Assembly (NCBI GenBank): GCA_001414485.1 | Contig: LLEY01000277.1 | Coordinates: forward strand, 1-57,282 | Direction of reading: 5' to 3' | DNA: 57,282 bases | Source of the DNA: Calycina herbarum | Taxonomy: Eukaryota; Ascomycota; Leotiomycetes; Helotiales; Pezizellaceae | Shown: positions 1 through 10,787 of the stretch, one piece after another | How positions within the stretch are numbered: position 1 is the stretch's first letter | How the letters are laid out: the number at the start of each line of letters is the position of its first letter | Program-made: the position numbers and the translations under genes | The notes under the pieces: model-generated | Seen by the model: only the letters and a program-made list of their open reading frames with translations | Told to the model about the DNA's origin: nothing | The model's database searches: none

Positions 1-775
1 TATAGCGCTTCTTTCTAGCTAGGCCTCGTCTCTTTTAGAGTACTTTTATTTTCTGTCTTCTAAAGAAAAGAGGGAGAAAGCCTTAATAAAAAAAAAGCTC
101 GGATTACAAAAAAAGTAGGCAAATTCAAGCTTAACTCGCAACTCACTGTAAGCGTATGATTTCCCATCATTCTCTGTAACTTTGTTAGCCCAATTTCATT
201 TTTCCGAAAATTTAGCACAATATAATTGATTCAGATTTACTACTCACAAAAAGGGGTCTTGTCTAACATCCGATCAAAGTATAATTGCCCTCGACGCGGC
301 GGCTCGCACCGCCCGGCAGAAACCCAAAACAACACTCCCTTAGCCCCCTTGGCTTGCTTCCAAGACATAGATTTTTGCTTTTTCTGTCAGGGGCTCTAAG
401 ACACCCCGTGAGAAGTAACATAATCTCCAATCTCGGAGAGCAACCCTTTTCAGAATGTATTTCTCCTTCTCCTGGTTCAACCCTCTCACTCGCTTTCCCT
501 CGTCTTTTTTTTCTCGTCTTTTTTCTGGTACGCGATATGGTGCGAAGAGGTTGTGATTGATGCTGAAGGGGAAATCTGTAGAGAACCCACTCGTGTTGGG
601 GGTCCATGGGCTCCTTAAAGACTGAGAAATAGCGTCTAAATCTCTCAAAATTCGAAGACGACCAGTCTCTTCTCTTCGATTCCATCCACACGAATCCACG
701 ATTGTTGCAAACCGAAATCTCGAGATTGCCAGTACCCCGAAAGGCCGCTTGTTGTAGTGGACATCGGAGGAAACC
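1..775. other. 5' flank of the TmpA-like gene, no gene recognised
   Basis: No coding region is supported here. The first 130 bases are A/T-rich with poor CpA/TpG content and poly-A/poly-T runs, unlike the DNA that follows, and could be the edge of an old repeat. The stretch from about 280 to 775 is pyrimidine-rich on the + strand, as is common in fungal promoters and 5' leaders. Overlapping open frames on both strands show no domain and look like chance. Confidence 0.4.
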
Positions 776-2218
776 ATGACTCCCAGAGATTTGGAAATGA
801 AACCGTACAGTGTGGACGATGAAGCAAGAGAATCCATACCCTTCCTTGAAGATCCCGAATATTACGAACCGAAATCCCCAGAACCCGACTATCCAACAAT
901 TCCTCTCCCACCGAAAGGTCGCTTCCTTCGATTCGCGAGATGCACAATATTCGGAGTCTACCGCCGAATATTCTTAGCAGTCTTCGTAATCAACATCTGG
1001 CAAGGCCACCGAATCCTCACCATGCGTCGGAGATCGAAATATTCTCCCATCCTCGTTGATATCTCGACAGCTTTTGCGCTTAATATGTTTATCGCTGTTT
1101 TGATACGACAAGATTATATCATTAATCTCCTGTTTAGAATATGTTGGTTGGTTCCGTTTTCAGCACCACTTCGATTTCGGAGATCACTTGCCAAAATGTA
1201 TGAATATGGAGGCATACATAGTGGGACAGCAATATGTTCTGTCTTATGGTTTTCTTTGCTTTCGGCGATATTGGTGTGGGAATTTGTTACTCTGAGGATC
1301 GCGGATCCTCTCATCATAATGTGTACTTTTATCGTTATTACCATTCTTTGGGCTATGATTATCGCGGCATATCCTTTGATCCGAGCCTCGAGACACAATA
1401 CATTCGAAGTCATTCATCGATTCGGGGGATGGTTGGTGCTAGGTCTTTTCTGGCCCGAACTTTGGCTCTTTACTCGAGCTCTCGGCCATCAAGCAGGACC
1501 TTCATCACCCGGAGCGGTTCTCACCAAACTTCCCACGTTTTGGCTGCTTATTGGGACTTGTTTCCATGTTGCACTTCCTTGGATGCGTCTTCGTCGACTC
1601 GAAATAAAACCTGAACGTCTTGGAGTTGGTGTGCATGCGATTCGCTTGCATCTCAATGAGAAAGTCTCGAATTGTGTCGTTTATCGCATCGCAGATGCAC
1701 CCCTCAAAGAATGGCATTCTTTCGCCTGTATCCCATCTCCAGATGGCAAAGGAGGATCCCTCATAGTTTCCAACGCAGGTGATTGGACTCGGCGTGCAGT
1801 CAACAATCCTAAGAATGCCTACTACACTCGCGGAATTCCCACTGTCGGAGTTCTTTGCATGGCACAACTTTTTCGACGAGTGATCATAGTGGCCACGGGC
1901 TCGGGGATAGGTCCCTGTTTAGGAACCATGATGAATATCCCAGCTACGAAATGTCGAGTTCTTTGGAGTGCACCGGAACCACGCCATACTTTTGGTAATG
2001 AAATTTGCGACCAGGTTTTGAACGTCGATGAACGGGCTTTGATTATCGATACCCAAGCCGTGGGTAGGAAAGACTTGGTAGGATTGGCGTATAGTTTGTA
2101 TGTCGAAGAGAAGGCAGAGGCTATTTTCATTGTTAGCAATAAGGCTTTGACAAAGCATTTTGTTTATGAGATGGAAAGTAGAGGTGTCCCAGCCTTTGGA
2201 CCAATTTGGGACTCTTGA
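776..2218 (+). CDS. TmpA-like integral membrane flavin/NAD(P)H oxidoreductase
   Basis: Single-exon gene of 480 aa. The N-terminal ~65 residues are charged and proline-rich. Hydrophobic segments follow (roughly residues 60-270), including GGIHSG near residue 145 and HRFGGW near residue 213, histidine-bearing motifs placed like the heme or membrane motifs of the ferric reductase/NADPH oxidase superfamily. The C-terminal half is soluble and carries a glycine-rich nucleotide-binding loop, ATGSGIGPCL, near residue 372. This layout fits the fungal TmpA family, membrane flavoproteins related to ferric reductases; in Aspergillus nidulans TmpA is linked to conidiation signalling. The length matches the family and no intron is needed. 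The start is the first in-frame ATG and is followed by an acidic leader. An orphan ferric-reductase-like protein is the alternative; substrate and electron acceptor cannot be read from sequence. Confidence 0.75.
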   Translation: MTPRDLEMKPYSVDDEARESIPFLEDPEYYEPKSPEPDYPTIPLPPKGRFLRFARCTIFGVYRRIFLAVFVINIWQGHRILTMRRRSKYSPILVDISTAFALNMFIAVLIRQDYIINLLFRICWLVPFSAPLRFRRSLAKMYEYGGIHSGTAICSVLWFSLLSAILVWEFVTLRIADPLIIMCTFIVITILWAMIIAAYPLIRASRHNTFEVIHRFGGWLVLGLFWPELWLFTRALGHQAGPSSPGAVLTKLPTFWLLIGTCFHVALPWMRLRRLEIKPERLGVGVHAIRLHLNEKVSNCVVYRIADAPLKEWHSFACIPSPDGKGGSLIVSNAGDWTRRAVNNPKNAYYTRGIPTVGVLCMAQLFRRVIIVATGSGIGPCLGTMMNIPATKCRVLWSAPEPRHTFGNEICDQVLNVDERALIIDTQAVGRKDLVGLAYSLYVEEKAEAIFIVSNKALTKHFVYEMESRGVPAFGPIWDS

Positions 2219-3020
2219 ACAAAGAATAGGATAACCAATCAGAGAATGTTTATTTTCCTAGCGTCGTAGAAATTCAATGATCAACTTTCTCGATGGGATA
2301 CAAGGAAATTAAACGGCAATGAACGCTCAGTTTCGATATTACCCCAAATACTTTGAAAAAATAAAACTTGATTATTCTAAATAGCCAAGTAAGTATTCTA
2401 CATTGTTCCAAGTATTTAGGGTAATTAATCTGAATTTCCCTAGATAGTTGGAGCAATGAACTAGATAGGCAGGTACGAACCCGATGTATTGACTGCCACT
2501 TTTAATGTCCATCGCAAGCCCTCTACTCTCGTTTTTTCGCTCCCCACACAAACTCACCCAACTAAAAAAGAGACCATACAATTTAGCGACGAGACCAAAC
2601 AATGATCCGGTTACAATCCGGGACCTATTCGGCTCCCCACTCGGGATCTCTTCTCCAAGCATCCGAAAAGGAAAGAATTTCCACTCCCTTTCCCGAAAAA
2701 CATGGATCTTGATAAGATGGAATGGGGGGACCTGATCTTCTCCAAGCCGGCGTAACCGACTCCTCCACTTCTTAAACTTTCCAAATTCTCACGAACCTGG
2801 AATTTTCAATCTACAAGGAGATTACGTATGGGGAAAGAAAATACCCGAATGACGTTCCGAGTATTTACCACCACCAGCACCAAGACCGGTCCCCCATTCT
2901 CGAGGAGAAAATAATTATAAGTGTAACCCGTTGCACTGCTTCTCAGGAAGCGGTCTACCTATTTTTGTGGTATTCCTCTCACACTCGTTTTCTCCACTAT
3001 CCCAAGACAAGATATCGAAA
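2219..3020. other. intergenic region between the TmpA-like and HAD genes
   Basis: There is no supported gene. It holds the 3' end of the upstream gene, one copy of a small dispersed repeat (2403-2473), and a CT-rich stretch before the next start codon that probably includes the promoter and leader of the secreted phosphatase. Confidence 0.5.
2403..2473 (-). repeat. dispersed short repeat R1, copy 1
   Basis: Read on the minus strand, this 71-bp stretch matches 10049-10121 on the plus strand: both start CCTGCCTA and end ACTTGGAACAA, share CTAGGG in the middle, and I judge roughly three quarters of bases identical with one 2-bp indel. It may be a fragment of a MITE or an LTR; no protein is associated. 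Confidence 0.55.
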
Positions 3021-4100
3021 ATGAAGCTCATCACCACCTCCATCGCCGCGCTCTCACTGGCCCTCACAACGACCGCAATCCCAACCAAATCCTCACGCTC
3101 ACAAAATGGCAAAGGTGCACTTCAACACTGGCCCGCCTCAGCAGCATCCGCCCTCAATAAAATGATCCTCCAAAACGCAAATGCATCCAACTACGTCGTC
3201 TTCGACGCCGACAACACAAGCTGGCGCTACGACATTGAAGAATCCTCCATGCCCTACCTCGAAAACAAAGGAATCCTCTCGCGCGAGAAATTAGATCCCA
3301 GTTTGAAACTTATAGATTTCAAAGACACGGCGAATTATACGGAAAGTCTGTATAGTTATTATCAGAGGCTTTGTGGGATTGATGCGTTGGTTTGTTATCC
3401 GTGGGCGGCGCAGGTGTATGCGGGCTTGACATTGCGAGAGGTCAAGGTGCAGATTGATCTTTTGATGGCTTCTAATGAGACGGTCAAGACGAGTTATTGG
3501 AATGGAGATGTGGTTGTTTATGAAGAAATCAACCCGGCCAAAGTTTTTACCGGGCAGGTCGAGCTCTTTAATGAGCTTCAACGAAATGGGATTGATGTTT
3601 GGGTTGTCAGTGCTTCGAACGAAGAAATCGTGAGGATGGTTATGAGTGACCCGAAGTACGGATACAATGTCAAGCCTGAGAATGTCCTTGGTGTTGCGAC
3701 TATGATGAAGAACGTTACGACTGGGGAACTTACTACCTCTCGCAAACAAATTATCGATGGGACGTATAACCAGACTGCCAATTTGGACTTGCAATTTGGT
3801 AGTTATCTTTGGACTCCGGCTACTTGGTACTCTGGGAAATGGGCAGCGGTTACTACCTACATTGATATGTGGAAGAAGCCGGTACTCGCTGGTGGAGATA
3901 CACCTGGTTCAGATACCTACATGCATTTCAATGTCGATGTTGAGAAGGGAGGTGTTCATCTGTGGATCAACCGATCGGAATCCAAGTATGCTGAGCTCCA
4001 GACGTTGATCACAGCAGCTGTTGCTGGTCAGGAGGAGAATCATCTTACAGTTACTGCTAATAAGAATTGGGTCGTGGTTTTACCCGAGGAGATCCTATAA
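3021..4100 (+). CDS. secreted HAD-superfamily phosphatase, phosphorylcholine phosphatase-like
   Basis: Single exon, 359 aa. I start at the ATG at 3021, not the upstream in-frame ATG at 2931, because 3021 opens a classic signal peptide (MKLITTSIAALSLAL..TAIP). HAD motif I is FDADNTSWRYD with the nucleophile and general acid at D62 and D64; the DNTxxRYD signature plus downstream acidic residues is typical of phosphorylcholine phosphatase-like HADs. Motif II is VVSASN (S197), and motif IV is GGDTPGSD (D293, D298). Several N-x-S/T sites suit a secreted or cell-wall glycoprotein. It likely dephosphorylates a small extracellular phosphomonoester such as phosphocholine, releasing phosphate; the substrate is inferred from the family. 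The 3' end converges on the iron transporter gene 435 bp away. Confidence 0.82.
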   Translation: MKLITTSIAALSLALTTTAIPTKSSRSQNGKGALQHWPASAASALNKMILQNANASNYVVFDADNTSWRYDIEESSMPYLENKGILSREKLDPSLKLIDFKDTANYTESLYSYYQRLCGIDALVCYPWAAQVYAGLTLREVKVQIDLLMASNETVKTSYWNGDVVVYEEINPAKVFTGQVELFNELQRNGIDVWVVSASNEEIVRMVMSDPKYGYNVKPENVLGVATMMKNVTTGELTTSRKQIIDGTYNQTANLDLQFGSYLWTPATWYSGKWAAVTTYIDMWKKPVLAGGDTPGSDTYMHFNVDVEKGGVHLWINRSESKYAELQTLITAAVAGQEENHLTVTANKNWVVVLPEEIL

Positions 4101-4535
4101 TGTTTTATTGCTATAATGATGGGATAAAAAGGATTGTATATAGATGTGAAATTAAGAATAATAGCAAAATAAGAAAAGCCGAAGGACTTAGAAGGACGGG
4201 AGAAAACCCTTCGGTCCGTCTGCGGTTAAATAGCTCTTCAGGCACAGTAAACAGAGGTTCACGCATCATCGACCCACGCTTTCTTTTTCAAGAACAAACT
4301 TCAATTGAAAGCAAAACCGACTTTGAAGAAAGCTCATCGTTTCATATTATTTTCGATTCTGCTGAGTTGATCCACAACCCATTATCCTCCCCAGTTTTGA
4401 TGCTGTCTACCTGAACTCCCAACAAAATGCTCAATCGAACCTGAGAGCTCCCACAAACGCCAGAGCAGTGTACAAATGCGATCCCCCCCAATACGCCTCA
4501 TAAGTCATTTACATCATATCCGCCGGCACGACCTC
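4101..4535. other. convergent intergenic region (two 3' ends)
   Basis: It lies between the stop codons of the phosphatase (+) and the CCC1-like gene (-). The first ~80 bases are A/T-rich, as expected for 3' UTR and poly(A) signals. Open frames crossing it have no recognisable domain. Confidence 0.5.
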
Positions 4536-5540
4536 CTACGCGCCATCAGGGCTCAATAGCTTGACGAGTCCCATCGCTGCCAACGCGGCAAGTCCTCCAA
4601 CGATGACCATCTCGATTCCACCAACACAGCCAGCTTTAATGCTCGCACCACTCTTCCATCCTACGAAAACACAAGTCTTGGAATAACCGAATGCGAAAAG
4701 GGCCGAGACCATGACGCCGATGGAAATATACAAGGCTTTGAGGACTTCGTCCGCCTCGACAAAGAAGTAGGGAATCAGAGGGAGGAAACCACCGAGGAGA
4801 TATGCGAGACCGATTGTGGCAGCAGATTGTATGGCACGCGAATCATCTGGCTTGGAGGAATCACACTTGAAGCTCAAGAGGAAGCTGATGATCTTATCGT
4901 TGGGCTTATTCGCAGTATCGGGGGTCGTGAGGTTGGTCGTGATATTGTTGATCAGTTCGTCTGGGAAGTTATATGGCTTGAAGACATCTTTGATGGTATC
5001 GGGGATGAACTCGGGTTTGTTGAGGACAAGCTCGGTAACCTTCTCTCGTAAGGCCATATGCTCTGCTCTTTGGAAATGTTAACTAACATAACTGTCCCAA
5101 GGTCACTCGAAAGCTTACAGTTCGCTCTTCGCACCCAACCATCCTCCCAAACCCATCGAGATAGCTCCTGCGATAATCTCCGCGATGCCTCCATATATAA
5201 CGACATCCGTTCTTCCTAGTGCGGATAGACCAGCAGTGAGGGCGAAGGGAACCGTGAGACCGTCGGAAAGACCGATCGTAAAATCCCGAATGATGGGGCC
5301 AAATCCGACGTGAAGGTTACCGTATGGGTTCTCTGATGTGCCAACTGCAGTATGCTGCGACTCGATATCAGAATTCTCGTCGGGCTCCTCGAATCTGGTG
5401 GCATTGTTTGAGAGGAGGGGTTGCTCGGAGCTGCTGTTCCAACCCAAGGGGCCAGTATATGGGCGAGCTGGAGAGGACTGGTCATTCTGCACCAGCTTGC
5501 GATGGAAAAAGAGGTTCTTGACCGCAACTAAAGACATTGC
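4536..5540 (-). CDS. CCC1/VIT1-family vacuolar iron/manganese transporter
   Basis: Two exons on the minus strand: 5540..5119 and 5067..4536, joined across a 51-nt intron (GTAAGC donor; acceptor ..CAAAG; GTTAAC branch-like site), giving 317 aa. The join reads GAKSE-L-AEHMALREKV and keeps the frame. Exon 1 has a ~85-residue polar N-terminus, then the first VIT membrane segment (FTIGLSDGLTVPFALTAG) and GGIAEIIAGAISMGLGG; exon 2 has an acidic or lysine-rich loop (the metal-binding region in VIT1-type proteins) followed by three hydrophobic helices. These proteins move cytosolic Fe2+/Mn2+ into the vacuole. I prefer the ATG at 5540 (MSLVAVKN) over the one at 5699 because fungal homologues usually start in this way. 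Both are in frame, so an N-terminus 53 residues longer is possible. Confidence 0.88.
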
Positions 5541-6634
5541 TTCAATGGGGTGGATTGGTCGTCTTCGTTTGCGGAGTGTGGAGTGAGAAGCCGCTGATGC
5601 AAAGGAATTGTGGTTTTGCGCTCCGAAGTGTCCAAGGTCGTTGCGATCTTGAAGTTGAATAGACACTGGGTGATCGTGGAATACCTTTCTAGGTAGCATG
5701 CTTGGTTATAAACAAGCTGCGCAATTATGCAGTAGTACTCTCTTTGGAGGAAGATTGTTGCTCGCATTCACCAAACTTCTTTGGAGGGGAAAGGTCAGCA
5801 TTATGCGATCGCTGATTCGTCGCGTGGCCTTTTACCGGCTTCCCATTGGTCGATTTATCCGGCCTTTTCAGGGCCGCCCGTTTTAGTGCAACAGGACAAT
5901 TGACACTCCTCGCTCCACACGCCAACGGTGACCTAGCAAAGAATTGGATTTGACTCGCGCATATTCTGACAAGCTGAGAAATAACGAGCTTATCATTGGT
6001 TCTTCTCATGTTTGTGGCATCTGCACGAAGTCAGCCAAAAGGCTTATTTTCCTCTTCTGCTGCCGTTAGCCGTTTTTGTCGCTGCTCTTCGGATTAAACG
6101 TGCCGGCGAATTCGCTCTATTGTGAACGTTACTTGTTGAGTTGTGCAGTGTGTAATAACTCGGAACTTTTTCATTGCTATTTACTACCATTTGCGAGAAT
6201 TTAACTTTTACTCGTCGTCTTTGTCTGGCAAATTGATTCAATTAGTGTTGACAATTAGTGTTGACAATCACTCCATTTTTTTCTTGCAGCTTGCTCTTCA
6301 AGACCCTGGGACGAAGACTTCGGCCTATTAGATTTTACCCTTCTGTACATATTTCCCCCTCTTCGCTTCGCTTCTTTACTTTTAAGTTTCTGGAGCGTTG
6401 TCATGTCGACCATTGTCACCCAAACTGCCGAGAACTCTCGAGCGATAATTTTATCTGGTTCTCTGAAAGTTGCATTCAGCGAGTAGTTTCTCAGGTATCC
6501 GGTTCCTCCCGTTCAAGGATTTGGTACATCGCTGAGTTTTACTGCCACAATATCCCATATGTTCATTTTATTCAATATATACAAGAAGCAGGCGTCCTCT
6601 TATTTACAGATCCCCAAAATGTCTTGCAAAAAGT
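5541..6634. other. intergenic region between the CCC1-like start and the GDSL gene 3' end
   Basis: It contains the promoter of the iron transporter (minus-strand gene starting at 5540) and the 3' side of the esterase gene. A chance 126-codon frame (6258-6638) and a 28-codon ATG frame at about 6403 have no recognisable domain. A direct repeat of about 14 bp (TTAGTGTTGACAAT) occurs at about 6242-6270. Confidence 0.45.
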
Positions 6635-7981
6635 CTAACAAATGTTAGGTCCCATCTTCAGCTGATTTGCAACGCCCAACGCTACAACTTCGTGCATAGG
6701 CGGTGTGGGGTGTAAACTATTCAACCAGAAGTACTGATTGACAGGTACGCCACAACTCGCAATCAAAGTGTCTTGAGCAGGCGTGCCACTAGAGATGTCG
6801 TTAGCAAAATTTCTTCTCCTTACTATTCACTTCCCCGTTAATCCAAGGGAGACAGGGGCGAGACTCACTTCGAATAAGCATCACAATACCCCGTAACATT
6901 CTTCAACCCACTTGTCTGCTTGAAACTCGCCGGATTATCAAGAACACTCGTAAACAAGGCATTCGCATCCACGTTGAAAATATTCGTATCCTTATTCTCC
7001 GTCTTGAATGTTCGCGTCATATTAACCAACAACTCGTTCCAAAACGCAATCGCATCTTTTTCCGATTTCTGACTCGCAGCATCATTTGCCAACGCCAGGG
7101 GACTCCGATCCACAGGCGGCGTATTAAAGAACACGAAGTTCCTCGCTCCTTCTTTGTACAAAGAATCCAGTAGTCCTCTCCAAACCGTAAATATCTTCGG
7201 GTATAAAGTCGCAGTGTCTAACCACCACGAATTCCCAACGTCATTCACACCATCCCAGAATGCGAAGAGGCTATCTTTCCCTGTCCATGGCGCGGTGCTC
7301 GGGTGCGAGGCATAGGCTGGGTACCAGAGATCCTTGACCTGATTGGAGATACTTGATACCTCTGGTTTGTAGGGTGCTACGAGGGAGGAATCGAGGGTTG
7401 CTCCGCCGTAGGCGAGGTTGTAGGTTAGGAGGAGGGAGGAGTTTGATGTGTAGGTTAGGTCGTCAATCCAATTTGGGCCGTTTGAAGAAGTCCAGCCTGT
7501 AGACAATCTCGGAGTCAGTATTGCCCTTTCTTGAAGTATATTTGAAGAAAATGAACCGAAAAGAGGGGTATAAGAAGAGGAAGTGAGGTGTTTGAGGAAA
7601 AATTGGTGTCTTAATCCTCCCAAAACAACCTGAAAGAGGGAAAAAGAACTCAGAGATTACCCACCTGGGTAGGGGGGGTTACCCATAGGGTTTGTGGGTG
7701 TGGGTTGGGTCTGGGTTTCGTTGAAGCCGGTTTGAGTGTAGGAGTCTCCGCTGGGGAGGTTTCGTTAGTTACTTTCTTTTGTTCTTTCTTCTTGGTTTTC
7801 TTTTTGGATTGTGGATGTGAGAGGAGTGATGAAGGGAGAATTACAAGACGAAAGCATGCTTTATTACGGACCAACCTGGCCAATTGGTTGTTGCTACGCA
7901 GGTAGCTCTCTCAATTGCAGCTCCTTGGATGGGAGTTGAGAGGAGAAGTGTTGCTATTGAAGAGAACATCGTGGATTGCAT
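6635..7981 (-). CDS. secreted GDSL/SGNH acetylesterase, CE16 type
   Basis: Four exons on the minus strand rebuild one 334-aa protein: 7981..7845, 7750..7665, 7496..6869, 6788..6635; introns of 94, 168 and 80 nt all have GT..AG ends and consistent phase. Exon 1 encodes a signal peptide (MQSTMFSSIATLLLSTP) and ends just before the catalytic block; the splice creates FGDSYTQTG with nucleophile S49. The second splice gives PYPGWTSSNGPNWIDDLT. Block II is AYGGAT (G105/G106), block III is GVNDVG (N159), and the last exon holds SLHP with the catalytic His near H310. This matches fungal carbohydrate esterase family 16 acetylesterases, which remove acetyl groups from hemicellulose oligomers. The exon structure was inferred by eye; the catalytic blocks make it robust. 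Nothing looks broken. Confidence 0.88.
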
Positions 7982-10787
7982 TTTGAACTTTCACTTCTAG
8001 ACAGACCAAAAACCAAAATTGAAGTACAGGAGAGATTCAGAAGATTCAAAAATCGAGAGAACGCAGATCAGAAATAAGAAATTACACCATCATATATAAA
8101 CCTCTCACCCTCTCACTCCATTAATTCCCATCGCCCCATCGTCACTCCCGAAAATATATTGCCACCCCCAAAAGCACCCCGGAACAAGCCCCTCCGACCC
8201 CTCAAAAAATCTTAGTTCCTGAAAATCCATAAGCTAAAAACTTATTAGTCCAGTGATGTGAAAGGAAGCAAAGTGTGGGGAAACCAATTATCCGCGAATT
8301 AATTGGTGTCCAGGGATGAGATCGTGTCGTTTGTTTTCTGGGATAAATTAATCCCGGGTGGAGATCTTGAAATTGACCCGAGGGGAAGAAATCCAGACAA
8401 GGATATATCCCGATGCGAGAAACCCCGTCGGAGGGACGGGTAGAGGATGCGAGAGAGGTGGCTTAAATTTTTTAATGGTAGATAATCTGTATGTATGGTA
8501 CCTGTGGTGTGGGTGGTATAATGTAAGGGGAGTTGCATTGAGGGGTTGGAAACTCCGTGTAGATGGTTCTTTTCGTGAAACGTCGGGGCGTCGTAAATAT
8601 GTTTATCTGGAGGAGATGAGATTTTGACTAATCTGCGGTTCAAGTGAGAAGCTAGTTGTAGATACTTCTTTCATCTGGATTTGGAGAAGTGGTATGGGAT
8701 CTAGGAAGGTAATTCTTTCTTCGAAGTCTCGAACCAAAAGAATCGTTCCTACCGGTAACCGAAGAAATACAATCACATTTCGTATGGAAAATTCATAACT
8801 ACGAATCGCTATGTGTATTATCAACCAGACATTTCTCAGAATCCAGACTATCAATTTCCAACAGGGTAGAGTTAGGAACGAGGTCAGATACCCTCACCTC
8901 CGACTCCACCAAAAATTTGTCTCACTTTACATTCTTAAAGCTCAGTTCAAACTCCTCTCTCTTATTGATGTCACCCTCAAAGCATCCTCATATGCATACC
9001 TGGACTTTATGTTTGAAATTTAGAAATAATCTGGTCAAGAATTTGGCTTATCTAAAGGTTAAAAAAAGTAAAACATCAGCTGCAAAGAAACATGAGCGAA
9101 TTTCTCACGATTAAAGACTAGTAGGTAGATCTTTGGGGGAGATGAGAAGTTGCTGGCCAGTATTTAAAACCAGAATACCGTCGGGGGATTGATTTGATTT
9201 CAGCTAAGGACAAGTATTTCAGCTCGAAAGCTCTTTCTCTTCCGTCTTCTGAACTACCTCGGAAGAGATCCATTCCCACACCTAGATGAAGTCACCATCT
9301 CGACCTTTTGTTAGTACCAAGGTACTCGACCTGCGCAAGTACTTGGAATCTCTAATTGTTACAGGTAGTCACTTTTTGTTACTCTAAAGCCATAAATTCA
9401 GGATTTAGATATTCTAAGAAATCAATCAAGGTAATCTCATTGTGAGACGACTCTACAATATCGTGTAATCAGACAACTGAGATTTATTATTCTAGATAAG
9501 TTGAACAATCATTTCCATTGCCTGAACGAAAGTTGGATAACGAACCTTCGTCATTCTAAATGAGTAGGAATTAAATCCCTACATCGGCATCATATCGACC
9601 GCCTACTCCGTACAGGAAAGAGCAATCAGCACTTATCCCAAAAGATTGTGGGAATTATTTCTCGGAGTCCAGAACTTCAAAGGGCGGAAACGAAGATACA
9701 AATATCATCTCTCAATCCCCATACCCTTTCTAAGTCCAATCCCTTAAACCAAACCAGTCTCCAAAAAGTAAACATAGATCCCCTCACATTCTTCCTGTCC
9801 ATCTTGATTTTTCCCCTTGCCATTCTCATATCAAAACCCCAGACTCTCTCTTACAATCTTCATATCCAAGAAAAAGACGACAAAGGTTCAGGGCAGGAGA
9901 CAGAGAGGGAAAAAATGAATGGATTCAGAGGTAGGAGTTTTGTAAAAACAAGTCCCAGACCTATGAAGAATCTAGGTTTAAAAAAGCGGGCGATGGCTAG
10001 GAGGATAGACTCGCCATGGAACAGTAAAAGTAGCAGTAAATTCATCTGCCTGCCTAGCTAGCCCTCATTGTTCCAACTTTCTAGGGTAATTCACTTAAAT
10101 TATTCTACGCACTTGGAACAAATTAGGACTACAGGTTTTTTGGAACAATCAAGTTTTAAGATACGGAAAGTTCAAACGTGAAGTAATGTATTTACTGCCG
10201 CCGCGAGAATCGATGTCTGGACGAGGCGGGGGAAGTCCAATGCTCGAGACAATGCGGGGAAAGAGGCGTTAAGTGGCTGGCTGGGGCTGTCAAATTGGGG
10301 GCGGCTTCATGTTGGTCAGTACGTACAGAACAAAACTTTATTCAAACCACAACCTCTCCGACAAAACAGCAAACCACGGCACACAAATCTTCAACTTGAA
10401 CGAGAACCTAGAATTCGATGCCCTTGTATTTACTATACTATGCATTCTAATGCCAAGGCGAGCACTAGAGTTTTCCCTCCTTCATGAAAGAATCTCCTCA
10501 AGGCTCAATCATCAAATCATCCCCTCATCATTAGGTAGCTCTTAATCGTTTTCTCTTCTCTCCTCGCCTCTTGATTACTTCCATCCATGAGCCGGTTGCC
10601 GATGGCAATCGCAAATGCGTAAACCACAAAACACCGATGCTGAAAAAAAGAAGATGACGCGCCGAAACAAATACAATATTCACAAAAAACCCCCGAGGAA
10701 GTTCTCAAAACAACCTTTATCGCCTTCGCCCCAGGCAGACAGTTCCCTTTATTACCCCCGCGGTTCGAAGATTATCAAGCAGTACGC
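7982..10787. other. long intergenic region without a supported gene
   Basis: About 2.8 kb lie upstream of the esterase start and downstream of the GPI-protein stop (both minus strand). The first ~130 bases should contain the esterase promoter. Frames such as 8299-8643, 9648-10061 and 10273-10545 lack domains, signal peptides or plausible introns. It includes repeat R1 copy 2 (10049-10121) and otherwise looks like unique, non-RIP DNA. Confidence 0.45.
10049..10121 (+). repeat. dispersed short repeat R1, copy 2
   Basis: A plus-strand copy of the ~72-bp repeat found inverted at 2403-2473. It begins CCTGCCTAGCTAG and ends ACTTGGAACAA. No flanking target duplication is evident. Confidence 0.55.

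Noticed and set aside
1..130. Possible fragment of a gypsy element at the window start
   Set aside because: Words such as GAGAAAGCCTTA resemble the end of chromovirus A near 30095, but the similarity is short and low in complexity, so I do not annotate it.
263..947. Overlapping minus- and plus-strand open frames before the first gene
   Set aside because: They overlap each other and the TmpA-like coding region, have no domain and no signal peptide, and are best explained as shadows.
6258..6638. 126-codon plus-strand frame
   Set aside because: No domain or signal; it overlaps the 3' end of the esterase gene, which has strong support on the other strand.
7650..7883. 77-codon minus-strand frame over the esterase N-terminus
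   Set aside because: It runs through intron 1 of the esterase in a different frame; the spliced model reads the catalytic GDSY block instead.
9648..10061. 137-codon plus-strand frame
   Set aside because: No recognisable domain, odd composition and no promoter-like context.
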